A DNA stretch of 39,640 nucleotides from positions 1 through 39,640 of the forward strand of contig JAHDBD010000036.1 of assembly GCA_020630575.1 (NCBI GenBank), written 5' to 3'. Positions within the stretch are counted from its first letter, which is position 1. Every line of letters starts with the position of its first letter. Made by a program: the position numbers and the translations under genes. This stretch comes from Bernardetia sp. (GTDB lineage: Bacteria; Bacteroidota; Bacteroidia; Cytophagales; Bernardetiaceae). This document shows positions 30,544 through 39,244 of the stretch, piece after piece. The notes beneath the pieces were generated by a model, which was given only the letters and a program-made list of their open reading frames with translations, had not been told where the DNA came from and ran no database searches.

Positions 30544-32019
30544 ATGGCAAAAGGACTTCCTACACGTAAAGAAGATTATTCAGCGTGGTACAACGAACTC
30601 GTAAAACAAGCAGATTTAGCAGAACATTCAGCCGTTCGTGGTTGTATGGTTATCAAACCCTATGGTTTTGCTATTTGGGAAAAAATGCAACGTATTTTAG
30701 ATGATAAATTTAAAGAAACAGGACATAGCAATGCGTACTTTCCTCTTTTTGTTCCCAAAAGTTTGTTTGAAGCCGAAGAAAAAAATGCTGAAGGTTTTGC
30801 CAAAGAATGTGCTATCGTTACGCATTATCGTCTAAAAAATGACCCTGACAAAGCAGGAAAATTAATGGTAGACCCAGATGCAAAGTTAGAAGAAGAACTC
30901 ATCGTTCGTCCGACAAGTGAAGCTGTTATTTGGAATACTTATAAAGGATGGATTCAGTCTTATAGAGATTTACCTCTTTTGATTAATCAATGGGCAAATG
31001 TTGTGCGTTGGGAAATGCGTACTCGTTTGTTTTTGCGCACTGCCGAATTTTTGTGGCAAGAAGGACATACAGCACACGCTACCCGTCAAGAAGCTATCGA
31101 AGAGACTGAGCAAATGGTAAATGTATATGCTGAATTTGCAGAGAATTATATGGCAATGCCTGTCGTCAAAGGTCTAAAAACAGAATCAGAACGTTTTGCA
31201 GGTGCAGAAGAAACTTATTGTATTGAGGCCTTGATGCAAGATGGAAAAGCACTTCAAGCAGGAACTTCTCACTTTTTGGGACAAAATTTTGCAAAAGCAT
31301 TTGATGTGAAATTTGCTGCAAAAGACAACAAATTAGATTATGTTTGGGGAACTTCTTGGGGGGTTTCTACTCGTCTTATGGGTGCACTTATTATGGCTCA
31401 CTCCGATGATGAAGGTTTGGTTCTACCTCCAAAGTTAGCTCCTATTCAGGTTGTTATTGTTCCTATTTATAAAAATGAAGATGATTTAAAGGAAATAAAA
31501 AGAGCTTTAATTCCTCTTATGCACGACCTAAAAGCTGCAAATATTTCTTTAAAACTAGACGATAGAGATTCTTTCCGTCCAGGATTTAAGTTTGCAGAAT
31601 GGGAATTGAAAGGTGTGCCTGTTCGTTTGGCAATTGGAATGCGTGATGTAGAAAATGGTACAATAGAAGTTGCTCGTAGAGATACAAAAGAAAAAATGTC
31701 TTGGGAGCTAGAAAATGTAGGCGAAAAAATAGAACAACTTTTAAAAGACATTCAGCAAAATATTCATGACAAAGCTTTAATGTTCAGAACTTCAAATACC
31801 ACCTATGTAAATACGTGGGAAGAATTTGAAAAAGCTCTTGATGCTGGTGGTTTTGTTTCTGCCCACTGGGACGGAACTGCTGAAACAGAAGAACAAATTA
31901 AAGACAAAACAAAGGCAACCATTCGTTGCATTCCTTTAAACAATCCACAAGAAGATGGAACATGTATTTTGACTGGAAAACCTTCAAAAGAACGTGTTTT
32001 GTTTGCTAGAGCTTATTAA
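30544..32019 (+). CDS. proS: Prolyl-tRNA synthetase, archaeal/eukaryotic type
   Basis: Charges tRNA-Pro with proline in the cytoplasm. It is the short ProS type 3 form (491 residues) without the bacterial INS editing domain: [17 protein letters not shown] and [10 protein letters not shown] open the catalytic domain, motif 2 is [24 protein letters not shown], and motif 3 is [16 protein letters not shown] followed by [10 protein letters not shown]. The anticodon-binding domain follows and the C-terminal zinc-binding-like extension ends in ERVLFARAY. This type is usual in Bacteroidota and some other phyla. The start [16 protein letters not shown] is the family's normal N terminus. It has its own promoter box and ends in a strong terminator, so it is transcribed alone; the MITE-like element sits just upstream of the promoter. 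Confidence 0.97.
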   Translation: MAKGLPTRKEDYSAWYNELVKQADLAEHSAVRGCMVIKPYGFAIWEKMQRILDDKFKETGHSNAYFPLFVPKSLFEAEEKNAEGFAKECAIVTHYRLKNDPDKAGKLMVDPDAKLEEELIVRPTSEAVIWNTYKGWIQSYRDLPLLINQWANVVRWEMRTRLFLRTAEFLWQEGHTAHATRQEAIEETEQMVNVYAEFAENYMAMPVVKGLKTESERFAGAEETYCIEALMQDGKALQAGTSHFLGQNFAKAFDVKFAAKDNKLDYVWGTSWGVSTRLMGALIMAHSDDEGLVLPPKLAPIQVVIVPIYKNEDDLKEIKRALIPLMHDLKAANISLKLDDRDSFRPGFKFAEWELKGVPVRLAIGMRDVENGTIEVARRDTKEKMSWELENVGEKIEQLLKDIQQNIHDKALMFRTSNTTYVNTWEEFEKALDAGGFVSAHWDGTAETEEQIKDKTKATIRCIPLNNPQEDGTCILTGKPSKERVLFARAY

Positions 32020-32050
32020 TAATTATCGTTTTTATTCAAACTTTAGTCTA

Positions 32051-32086
32051 AACCCTAAGGGACTGTAAGTCTAGTCTCTTAGGGTT
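32051..32086 (+). terminator. Intrinsic terminator after proS
   Basis: A 14-bp stem (32051-32064 with 32073-32086, core AACCCTAAG, one G-T pair) with an 8-nt loop, followed by TT and T-rich sequence. 16 nt then remain before the next start codon. Confidence 0.85.
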
Positions 32087-32102
32087 TTCTATTTCAACAA
32101 CT

Positions 32103-33065
32103 ATGAAAAAATATCTTTTCCTTTTCTATTTTATTCTGTTGCCATTTTTCGCATTTTCACAAGCTCATGTAATGCGAAACTTTCAGGTTTTACCCTTTTT
32201 AGATACAACAGCAACTCATTCTACTGAAAAAACATATTTTGCAGTTACTAATTTCGCAGGACATAATTCTCGGGGTTTTAGTTCTACTGAAAACTCTCAA
32301 GGTTGGAATGCTCAGGTTTGTGGACTGTTGGATATTGTGCGTTGGAAATCTAAAAAGAATGATGTTGGTTTGCATTCAATTGTTTTTTTATCCTCCATTG
32401 AGGTAAATGCAAATATTTACAATAATATTGCTTTTAACCCTCGTGGAATTATTTTACAAGAAAGTTTTGCTTATTTCAATAAAAAGAAAAATTTTACTTG
32501 GAATATTGGCTTTACTCACAAATCAAGACACGAAATAGATAGTGACTCGCCTCCCAATGATACTACTTCAAGAATTGGTTATCAACCTACCTCAAGGGTA
32601 GCTATTTTGAATGGCTTACACGTAGAAGCAACAAGCGATAAAATAAACCTTTCTCCTAAAATCACAACAAATATTTGGGGACGAGCAGAATATTACACTG
32701 TTTCAGAAGATTCTCGGTTTCCTCGTTTTACAGAACAACAAAGTTGGGATTATATGAGTGGAATGGTTCTCTTAGGTGGCAGAATTGATGTTAAACTCAG
32801 TCAAAAAGAAAAAAATGCTTGGGGTTTTTATAATCGTTCTTGGGTCAATACAGCTATTTTCTCAAACAAAGTAAAAGAAAAAGGAGGAGAAAACTTCAAA
32901 TTTAATTATAGAATAGAATCAGGATTTGATTTTAGAGGACTTAAAGGAAAGGCTGAGTTTTTTGTAGCAAGAGAATATTTCTTTGATGACTTATCTAGTC
33001 CAAGACCTATTTCCTCATCAGTTTGGCTAGTTGGTATTCGTGGAAGAGGGTTTTTATTTTTATAG
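32103..33065 (+). CDS. Exported protein, probable outer-membrane beta-barrel, unknown function
   Basis: A 320-residue protein with a signal peptide (residues 1-20, ending FAFSQ). The rest is built of alternating amphipathic strands with Gly, Ser, Asn and aromatic residues and turn-rich loops, and ends in Phe-Leu-Phe-Leu with an aromatic-hydrophobic terminus, so I infer a beta-barrel in the outer membrane. I see no match to a named family; no Cys pair or catalytic motif stands out apart from one Cys near residue 78. It begins 16 nt after the proS terminator, so its promoter must overlap or lie within it, or it is read through. It is convergent with the subtilase gene with a shared terminator. 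Confidence 0.68.
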   Translation: MKKYLFLFYFILLPFFAFSQAHVMRNFQVLPFLDTTATHSTEKTYFAVTNFAGHNSRGFSSTENSQGWNAQVCGLLDIVRWKSKKNDVGLHSIVFLSSIEVNANIYNNIAFNPRGIILQESFAYFNKKKNFTWNIGFTHKSRHEIDSDSPPNDTTSRIGYQPTSRVAILNGLHVEATSDKINLSPKITTNIWGRAEYYTVSEDSRFPRFTEQQSWDYMSGMVLLGGRIDVKLSQKEKNAWGFYNRSWVNTAIFSNKVKEKGGENFKFNYRIESGFDFRGLKGKAEFFVAREYFFDDLSSPRPISSSVWLVGIRGRGFLFL

Positions 33066-33082
33066 AAAAAATTAGTAGTACA

Positions 33083-33118
33083 AAAAAAACCTATTTCAAT
33101 TAAGAAATAGGTTTTTTT
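33083..33118. terminator. Bidirectional intrinsic terminator between the barrel and subtilase genes
   Basis: A 15-bp perfect stem (33083-33097 with 33104-33118, core AACCTATTTC) with a 6-nt loop carries T7 at one end and A7 at the other, so both convergent transcripts end here. Confidence 0.9.
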
Positions 33119-33171
33119 AATCTTCTATCTATTCAATCAAGATATTTTACTTGACTTCTTTTGCTTTTTAA

Positions 33172-34440
33172 TTACTTTTTAGCAATTGGATCAGCATTTC
33201 CGTCTGGGTCATTCTGAACATTTCCTTGTGTATTAACTGTACCACCATTGATAAGTAAGATACCAGCTACGTGAGGAGTTGCCATTGAAGTACCACTGAT
33301 TGAACGGTATCCACCACCAGTCCAAGTAGAGTTGATACTTACACCTGGAGCACAAACATCAATTGGAGGATTAGCATAGTTAGAGAAACTAGCATAACGA
33401 CTATTAACGTCCATTGCAGAAACAGTTAAGATACGATTACCATTAACACGAGCAGGAGAAACATTATTAGCATTTTGAGCTTCGTTACCTGCTGCTAGAG
33501 CAAAATAAACACCTGCATTAGCTGCACTTTTTATAGCGTTATCTAATGTAGTAGAACGACCACCACCAAGACTCATATTTGTAACATCATCAACATAAGC
33601 ATTTGCTTTTACATAATCTACTGCTGAAATAACTGCTGAGTTAGATCCACTATTTCCAGCAAATACACGACAAGAAACAAGTGTTGCACCTGCTGCTACA
33701 CCAACAACTCCGATAGAATTATTCTTAGCTGCAATTGTACCACTTACGTGTGTTCCGTGTCCATTTCCATCTTGAGTGCCAGAGTATCCACTTACAAAAG
33801 AACGACTGAACTGTGTGTCAACTGTCAAATCAGGGTGAGAACCATCAATTCCAGAATCGATAACCCACGCCCAACGAGCACCACCTGCATAGTTTCCATA
33901 TCCTACACGAGAGATTCCCCAAGGAGTAGATTGTGCTTCTGTTCTTGAAACTGTATTTGTTCCACTTTTGCCATCATCTGCAAATCCGTCTGAAATACGC
34001 ATTACTTGATCTTGCTCTACATATTCTACACGAGAATCATTTTCGATAGCTTTAATTTGATCATCTGTAAATGTACCTGCGAAGCCTAAAAGAGCGTCAC
34101 CATACACAAACTCAATAGCTTCTGGCTCTACACCAAATTGAGCTACCATTTCGTTTACAGATGCTGTAAGAGCTTCTTGTTTTGCTTCAAAGTTTTTGAG
34201 ATTTGTTTCTCTACTTGATACTGGAGCAACAGCTACTTTTCCTAACTTTTGTCCGAAAGTACCGTCTTTAAGAACTACAATAAACTGATGTTTAATAAAC
34301 TCTTCTGAGCTTACTTTATCTGTTGTTTGTTCTAATTCTACAATCGCTTGTTTTTCGGCTGTTTCACATCCAAAAAACGTTAATGAACCTGCAAGGCCTA
34401 AGCCGAGGATAAATTTGCTTGACAAATTAAATTTTGACAT
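33172..34440 (-). CDS. Subtilisin-like serine protease (S8), lipoprotein with I9 propeptide
   Basis: A 422-residue exported protease. The N terminus is a lipoprotein signal with candidate lipidated Cys25 (LTFFGC). Residues 45-150 are an I9-type propeptide that chaperones and inhibits the enzyme (HQFIVVLKDGTF to RVEYVEQDQVMRI). The catalytic domain carries the S8 triad: Asp195 (VIDSGIDGSHPDL), His228 (GHGTHVSG) and Ser385 (SGTSMATPH). Sequence WGISRVGYGNYAGG at its start and the NMSLGGGRS segment fit the thermitase/proteinase K side of the family. Only about 35 residues follow the Ser motif and no type IX secretion tail domain is visible, so it is probably lipid-anchored. Its 3' end carries a shared terminator; the 623-nt region upstream holds its promoter. 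Confidence 0.93.
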   Translation of the reverse strand: MSKFNLSSKFILGLGLAGSLTFFGCETAEKQAIVELEQTTDKVSSEEFIKHQFIVVLKDGTFGQKLGKVAVAPVSSRETNLKNFEAKQEALTASVNEMVAQFGVEPEAIEFVYGDALLGFAGTFTDDQIKAIENDSRVEYVEQDQVMRISDGFADDGKSGTNTVSRTEAQSTPWGISRVGYGNYAGGARWAWVIDSGIDGSHPDLTVDTQFSRSFVSGYSGTQDGNGHGTHVSGTIAAKNNSIGVVGVAAGATLVSCRVFAGNSGSNSAVISAVDYVKANAYVDDVTNMSLGGGRSTTLDNAIKSAANAGVYFALAAGNEAQNANNVSPARVNGNRILTVSAMDVNSRYASFSNYANPPIDVCAPGVSINSTWTGGGYRSISGTSMATPHVAGILLINGGTVNTQGNVQNDPDGNADPIAKK

Positions 34441-35063
34441 AATAATATTAGTTGTAAAGGGGATTAGACTTGTGTTATGTTTTGCGTCTAAAACATTTGC
34501 AAGTAGATAATTCTGTTTGACAATTCCAAATATTACATGACGTTTTTCTAACTATTGCATTATTCTAACACTGAAAAACACAATTATAAGTTATGTCTTT
34601 GTGGTATAAAATTCTGATTTATTTTGTTTTTTTAGTTTTTTATTCTGAATTTAATTGTAATAACAGAATTTTAAATAAAAAAAATAAAAAATGTCAGAAT
34701 TTGAAGATTTGATAAATAATCCTAAAAAAAGATAAAAATTTTTTTCTAATAGATTTGAGATTAGAAAAATGAAACACTTTTTTTGTTAGTATAGTTAACT
34801 ACTTTTATTTTTAATCAAAAAAATAGTGCTTAAAAAATATTTAAACACTGTTTTCTGTTTTTGATCAAAAAAAATAAAATCTTTTTTCACACAATATGCT
34901 CTTTTTAAGTCTTTAAAAAATCCTATTTTTAGTGAAAAATGTTAATACTGTCCAACTTGTTAAAACAACTTGCATTTTTGTACTTTCCATGATTAACATC
35001 AAAAACACTGTATTCACAATATTTTTGATTTAAAATTAAAGTCAAAAAAATAATTGTTATATT
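34441..35063. other. Long AT-rich intergenic region between subtilase and PspC genes
   Basis: No gene is supported. It holds a 10-bp perfect hairpin (34741-34750 with 34760-34769, core TTTCTAAT) followed by A-rich, then T-rich sequence, a second short inverted repeat of TTAGAC, and many homopolymer runs. A 14-codon ATG open frame at 34691 (MSEFEDLINNPKKR) is too short to support as a gene. Two minus-strand genes flank it, so it should contain the subtilase promoter, but no clean TAnnTTTG box was found. Confidence 0.5.
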
Positions 35064-35282
35064 TTATAATCCTCTAATAATTTGTCTGTATCTTCTTAAA
35101 TGGGCTTTCATTTTCATCCAAAAAGCAAGAACTAAATAAAGAAAAATGGGAGAGCCAAAAGTAATAAATGAAACATATATAAAAGAGAGACGAATACTTT
35201 CAGAAGAAATTCCTAAACGTTCACCTATTTTGGCACAAACGCCAAAAGCATTTTTTTCAAAGAAATAAAGTATTTTTTTCAT
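35064..35282 (-). CDS. PspC-domain small membrane protein
   Basis: A 72-residue protein of the PspC family. The pattern FGVCAKIGERLGISSESIRLSFIYVSF is the family signature: a short amphipathic region with G-x-C-x-x-I/L-G followed by one membrane segment, here about residues 30-55 (IRLSFIYVSFITFGSPIFLYLVLAFWMKM), and a basic tail. PspC proteins signal envelope stress in Proteobacteria, but the short Bacteroidota versions lie alone and their partners are unknown. No pspA or rpoN-type regulator is adjacent, so a link to phage-shock response is not supported here. The start is the first Met, with a Lys-rich opening. The gene is divergent from hemL across a 331-nt gap. Confidence 0.88.
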   Translation of the reverse strand: MKKILYFFEKNAFGVCAKIGERLGISSESIRLSFIYVSFITFGSPIFLYLVLAFWMKMKAHLRRYRQIIRGL

Positions 35283-35511
35283 TATTATATTAAGTTTTAA
35301 GTAAAGTTATTCTAGATTTATATTCTGACTTAGAACAATTTATAGAGATTATCAAAATCATAAGTGTAATTTAACAAAAATTGTTTTACTATTCTTACTA
35401 ACTAAAATTTGTTATGAAGTTGTTTAAGAATCTATCAACGGATTCAACTTCTATTTGATTAAAAGAGAGCATTTTAATTGTAAACTCAGTATTAAAAGAC
35501 TCTTTTTTGCT

Positions 35512-35534
35512 ATTGTCAGTGTCTCACCGACAAT
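35512..35534. repeat. Palindromic copy of the dispersed repeat word
   Basis: ATTGTC (35512-35517) pairs with GACAAT (35529-35534) around an 11-nt loop; its central word, read in reverse, is GGTGAGACACTGACAA, as in the 8801-8955 element. Confidence 0.55.
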
Positions 35535-35565
35535 ACATAATTTAACATGAAAACAATTAAATTCC

Positions 35566-35573
35566 TATTTTTG
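35566..35573 (+). promoter_or_regulatory. TAnnTTTG -7 box upstream of hemL
   Basis: TATTTTTG lies 40 nt before the ATG at 35614. No TTG -33 element is visible at the expected spacing. Confidence 0.4.
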
Positions 35574-35613
35574 TAATTATCAAAAATTACCTTAATTCAT
35601 TCAATACTAAAAA

Positions 35614-36918
35614 ATGATGCATCCAGTAACACTAACAAATAGTCAATCTCTTTTTTCAGAGGCTCAACATCATATACCAGGTGGTGTAAATTCTCCTGTT
35701 CGTGCCTTTCAAGCTGTTGGGGGAACTCCTGTTTTTATGAAATCTGCAAAAGGAGCTTACCTTTTTGATGAAGATAGCAATAAATACATTGATTTAATTG
35801 GCTCTTGGGGGCCAATGATCTTAGGACATGGACATGAAGAAGTTACACAAGCAATCATTGAAGCTGTTCATGGCTCATCGTCTTTTGGCGCACCAACACG
35901 CAGAGAAGTAACGATTGCAGAACTAATTTGTCAGATGGTTCCATCGATAGAAAAAGTAAGGATGGTAAACTCTGGAACAGAAGCCACTATGTCTGCTGTT
36001 CGTGTGGCTCGTGGTTATACAGGGAGAGAAAAATTCATAAAAACAATTGGTTGTTATCACGGTCATGGCGATTCATTTTTGATTGCAGCAGGAAGTGGCG
36101 CAGCAACAATGGGAACACCAAATAGCCCTGGGGTAACAAAGGGAACTGCAAAAGATACATTATTAGCTCCTCACAATGATTTGGATGCTATTCAATATTT
36201 AGTAGATGCAAATCCAAATGAAATTGCAGCTATTATTATTGAACCTGTAGCTGGAAATATGGGTTGTGTGTTGCCAAAAGAAGGTTACTTACAAGGGTTA
36301 CGAAAAATCTGTGATAAAAATGGAATTGTACTCATTTTTGATGAAGTAATGACAGGTTTTAGGCTTGCAAAAGGTGGAGCGCAAGAAGTATATGGAGTTA
36401 CACCTGATATGACTACTTTAGGAAAAATTATTGGTGGTGGAATGCCTGTGGGAGCGTATGGAGGGAAAAAAGAAATTATGGATTGTGTTTCACCTCTTGG
36501 TAAAGTCTATCAAGCAGGAACGCTTTCTGGAAATCCTGTGGCAATGGCAGCAGGTTTGGCACTTCTAAATATCTTAAATAATAATCCTCAAATTTATCAA
36601 AATTTAGAACAAAAGACTTCAAAAATAGCTGAAGCAATGCGTAAATCTATCAAAGAGCAAGGTTTCAATTATACAGTAAATCAAATTGGCTCAATGACAA
36701 ATATTTTCTTTACAGATAAAAAAGTAGAGAATTTTGAAGATGCGCTTACTTGTGACACAGCTCTTTTTGGAAAATACTTTCATGCTATGCTCAATCGTGG
36801 GGTTTATATTGCGCCTGCTCAGTTTGAGAGTTGGTTTTTATCAAATGCTCTTTCTGATGAAGATGTAAATAGAATCATTGAGGCAAATGAAGATGCTTTG
36901 AGAGAGATTCACGCCTAA
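35614..36918 (+). CDS. hemL: Glutamate-1-semialdehyde 2,1-aminomutase
   Basis: Converts glutamate-1-semialdehyde into 5-aminolevulinate, the second dedicated step of the C5 pathway of tetrapyrrole (haem) synthesis. A PLP-dependent class III aminotransferase fold of 434 residues, the normal length: [85 protein letters not shown] and the catalytic Lys271 in [17 protein letters not shown]. These separate it from other class III enzymes. Two adjacent Met codons at the start give either 434 or 433 residues. A transcript of some 360 nt beyond the stop codon seems to lead to a terminator, which is unusually far. Other haem genes are not in the window. Confidence 0.97.
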   Translation: MMHPVTLTNSQSLFSEAQHHIPGGVNSPVRAFQAVGGTPVFMKSAKGAYLFDEDSNKYIDLIGSWGPMILGHGHEEVTQAIIEAVHGSSSFGAPTRREVTIAELICQMVPSIEKVRMVNSGTEATMSAVRVARGYTGREKFIKTIGCYHGHGDSFLIAAGSGAATMGTPNSPGVTKGTAKDTLLAPHNDLDAIQYLVDANPNEIAAIIIEPVAGNMGCVLPKEGYLQGLRKICDKNGIVLIFDEVMTGFRLAKGGAQEVYGVTPDMTTLGKIIGGGMPVGAYGGKKEIMDCVSPLGKVYQAGTLSGNPVAMAAGLALLNILNNNPQIYQNLEQKTSKIAEAMRKSIKEQGFNYTVNQIGSMTNIFFTDKKVENFEDALTCDTALFGKYFHAMLNRGVYIAPAQFESWFLSNALSDEDVNRIIEANEDALREIHA

Positions 36919-37348
36919 ATTGAAAGAGCTTAAAATCAGACTTTATTTTTTACCGAACAAATTTAGCTTTTAACCGACCCCTTATTTGTTTATATCGAAG
37001 AAACAAATCTTGTATCAATTCTTACCGTATATTAGCGTAACGATTAAGACAAAGAAACCAAATTTGATTTGAAAGATTTGACTTAATTATAAAAACTTTG
37101 AGGAAATTCTAAGAAAGACATTGAAACTAAATTGATAAGAAAAGACTTTTAAGATGTAAATCACAAAAGCACCTTTTCAGAAATCAGTTTTTTACTTCAA
37201 AATTTCTTAAAAAGATGCTTAGTTTTTAGGATAGGATTGATTGAAATAAGTCAGCAAATTTATTGCTGACTTATTTTTTTTGTCTATTTTTGACAAACGT
37301 CTGTAATTTACCATTTTATTAGCAAATTGCAAATTTTTGAAGGTGTAT
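36919..37348. other. 430-nt gap after hemL with hairpins and a strong terminator
   Basis: No coding region is supported. It contains an 8-bp perfect hairpin (ATTTGTTT 36984-36991 with AAACAAAT 37001-37008) and, 300 nt further on, a strong terminator (37244-37276). Either hemL has a long 3' untranslated region or a small RNA is made here. No clean TAnnTTTG box was seen between the two. Confidence 0.55.
37244..37276 (+). terminator. Strong intrinsic terminator downstream of hemL
   Basis: A 14-bp perfect stem (37244-37257 with 37263-37276, core AATAAGTCAGCAA) with a 5-nt loop and about 8 T following on the plus strand. It is 326 nt from the hemL stop codon. Confidence 0.88.
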
Positions 37349-38539
37349 TTAATCACTTGTTCTTAAAATAATTCTGAAAGTAGTTCCTTTCCCCACTTCT
37401 GACTTTAAGACGCTTATTTTTCCGTTATGATATTGTTCTACAATTCTTCGTGCTAATGTAAGTCCTAAACCCCAACCTCTTTTTTTAGTAGTAAATCCAG
37501 GTCTAAAAACTGTTTTGATTTGACTTTGTGGAATTCCTTTTCCTGTATCTGTTATATCTAAAATAAGTTGCTTCTGGCTTCTGTTTGAAGAGAAAAACAA
37601 AGTTATGCTTCCTCTACCTCCTTTTTCGGTCATAGCATCCACAGCATTTTTACAAATATTTTCAATTACCCATTCAAAAAGAGGTTTATTGATTTGAGCA
37701 TATAGTTTTGCATCTTTGTTGGCTCTGATTGTTAGCTTTACTTTGTTAGATATTCTTTTTTTGAGATATTCAGTCACTCCTTCAACCACTTCTAATACAT
37801 TTTCAGAGTTTAAATCTGGTATAGAACCAATACTTGAAAAACGTCCTGTTATCATAGTAAGTCTTGCAATATCTTTTTCTATTTCCTGTAAAATATCTTC
37901 TTCTACACTTTGGTCTGCTCTAAAATATTCTACCCACGCCATAAGTGCAGAAAGTGGAGTACCAAGCTGGTGTGCAGTTTCTTTGGCAAGACCTACCCAA
38001 ACCCGATTTTGCTCAGCTCGTCTAGAAGAGCTAAATAAAAAATAGGCAAAAATCAAAAAAGCTGTAATAAGGGAAAGTTGAGCGTATGGAAAATATTTGA
38101 GCTGAGTCAGAAGGGTTGAATTTTCATAGAAGATATAATATTTCCACTCTTCCGAAACTTTTACTTCGATAGGGGGATGAGATTCTTTCATGGAAGTCAA
38201 ATGTAGTCTCAAAATTTTATTTTTTTCTTCTTCAGTAGCATTTTTCTTAAAATCAATATTTCTTGATTCACTTGGGTTGCCTTCCCCATCTGCAATAATC
38301 ATAGGAATAGATTGATTGCCTTGTAAAATACTGGTGACTAAAAAGTTAAGCATTAGGCTGTCTTCCACTTGTACTACTAACTCCTGTGCTTTTGCTACCA
38401 AATCAATCTGTTCTTGTTCACGCTGAGCCAAACTATCTACAAGTTCATTAGTATAATAAAGAGAAGCCAAACCAATAAGAGAGGCAAAAAGAATAACAAT
38501 CCATTTGAGTTTGGAAGGAGATTGATTGAGAGAAAGCAT
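37349..38539 (-). CDS. Membrane-bound sensor histidine kinase
   Basis: A 396-residue two-component sensor kinase. Two membrane helices at about residues 13-30 and 150-170 enclose a 120-residue periplasmic sensor domain of unknown ligand. There is no HAMP or PAS domain; the second helix leads straight into the kinase. The phosphoacceptor is His190 in KETAHQLGTPLSAL, N box Asn298 in ICKNAVDAM, and the ATP lid has DTGKGIP (331-337) and GWGLGLTLA (355-363). The H-box with GTPLSAL suggests the HisKA type. The cognate response regulator is not adjacent on either side, so the partner is encoded elsewhere. The start is the only Met before the first helix. A -7 box 33 nt upstream supports it. Confidence 0.94.
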   Translation of the reverse strand: MLSLNQSPSKLKWIVILFASLIGLASLYYTNELVDSLAQREQEQIDLVAKAQELVVQVEDSLMLNFLVTSILQGNQSIPMIIADGEGNPSESRNIDFKKNATEEEKNKILRLHLTSMKESHPPIEVKVSEEWKYYIFYENSTLLTQLKYFPYAQLSLITAFLIFAYFLFSSSRRAEQNRVWVGLAKETAHQLGTPLSALMAWVEYFRADQSVEEDILQEIEKDIARLTMITGRFSSIGSIPDLNSENVLEVVEGVTEYLKKRISNKVKLTIRANKDAKLYAQINKPLFEWVIENICKNAVDAMTEKGGRGSITLFFSSNRSQKQLILDITDTGKGIPQSQIKTVFRPGFTTKKRGWGLGLTLARRIVEQYHNGKISVLKSEVGKGTTFRIILRTSD

Positions 38540-38572
38540 AGTTTATGACTAATTTTTGAGTAATTTTGCAGT

Positions 38573-38580
38573 CAAATTTA
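38573..38580 (-). promoter_or_regulatory. TAnnTTTG -7 box for the histidine kinase gene
   Basis: On the minus strand TAAATTTG (38580 to 38573) ends 33 nt before the start codon at 38539. No TTG -33 element is seen at 17-20 nt. Confidence 0.4.
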
Positions 38581-38724
38581 TAAAAAATACACCATAAAGA
38601 TTGGTTATTTATTTTATGATAACATATAAAACGAACTTATTTAGCAAAAATAGAGTTTAAGCAAGACCTAATTGCTTGGAATTAATTTGTCATTATTGAA
38701 TCCACTTTTTACCCCAAAAATACG

Positions 38725-39078
38725 ATGAAAAAAAATAAGCAAAAAAAACTAGAAAAAAAACGTGAAAAATTGGCTAAAAAAATAGACAAAAGGTTAGATT
38801 ATGAATTTGATTTTTTGGGAATGCGAGTAAATGATTTGATGAGAAATGCTACTCATGAGACAATTTCACATCCAAAAATTCAGAATAAAATGTCATTTTT
38901 ACATCTTTGTGCCATGTTTTTTAATGAAGAAAAATTAAAAGATTTTTTAGATATGCCAGAATGGGATGAAAAAGTAAAAGAAAGAAAACAACTTCTTACA
39001 GTCATTGGAAAAGTTAGAAATGAACTCAAAGATATTGAAGATAAGCTCTATAAAAGCATGATAGATAAGAATGACTAA
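38725..39078 (+). CDS. Small charged coiled-coil-like protein of unknown function
   Basis: I do not recognise this 117-residue protein. The first 24 residues are nearly all Lys with some Glu and Asp (KKNKQKKLEKKREKLAKKIDK), a likely coiled coil or nucleic-acid-binding tail. A hydrophobic core follows (LDYEFDFLGMRVNDLMRN and KMSFLHLCAMFF), and the C-terminal third is again charged and helical (VIGKVRNELKDIEDKLYKSM). There is no signal peptide or membrane segment. Its stop codon is 21 nt before a terminator that separates it from ssrA. It is divergent from the histidine kinase. The start at 38725 gives the only long frame. Confidence 0.65.
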   Translation: MKKNKQKKLEKKREKLAKKIDKRLDYEFDFLGMRVNDLMRNATHETISHPKIQNKMSFLHLCAMFFNEEKLKDFLDMPEWDEKVKERKQLLTVIGKVRNELKDIEDKLYKSMIDKND

Positions 39079-39099
39079 ATAATTGTAAAGTTATAAATC

Positions 39100-39133
39100 G
39101 TTGTTGGTGTTTTTATATAACTACACCAACAAC
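39100..39133 (+). terminator. Hairpin terminator before ssrA
   Basis: An 11-bp perfect stem (GTTGTTGGTGT 39100-39110 with ACACCAACAAC 39123-39133), 12-nt loop, with a T7 tract starting 7 nt later. Confidence 0.75.
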
Positions 39134-39161
39134 ATCAAACTTTTTTTATTTTGAACTTTTC

Positions 39162-39192
39162 TTTGTTCTTCTCAGTTGTAGTTGTATATTTG
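39162..39192 (+). promoter_or_regulatory. ssrA promoter
   Basis: TTTG (39162-39165) and TATATTTG (39185-39192) are spaced by 19 nt, an excellent match to the Bacteroidota TTG-19-TAnnTTTG promoter. This is the strongest promoter in the window. Confidence 0.75.
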
Positions 39193-39244
39193 CATCCCAA
39201 TTCATTTTCAAAAGTGACGATGAATTAGTTAAAATAAACTATAT

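Larger units (their letters stand above)
35283..35613. other. 331-nt gap with hairpins and a repeat word, between divergent PspC and hemL genes
   Basis: It holds the hemL -7 box, a nested hairpin (GAAGTTG at 35416-35422 with CAACTTC at 35445-35451, inner GAATC/GATTC), and a reverse copy of the dispersed GGTGAnACACTGACAA word at 35513-35528. This copy is flanked by ATTGTC and GACAAT, forming a 6-bp palindromic stem at 35512-35534. No coding region is apparent. Confidence 0.6.

Noticed and set aside
33172..34440. Type IX secretion C-terminal domain in the subtilase
   Set aside because: Only about 35 residues follow the Ser motif and no sorting-domain pattern is visible.
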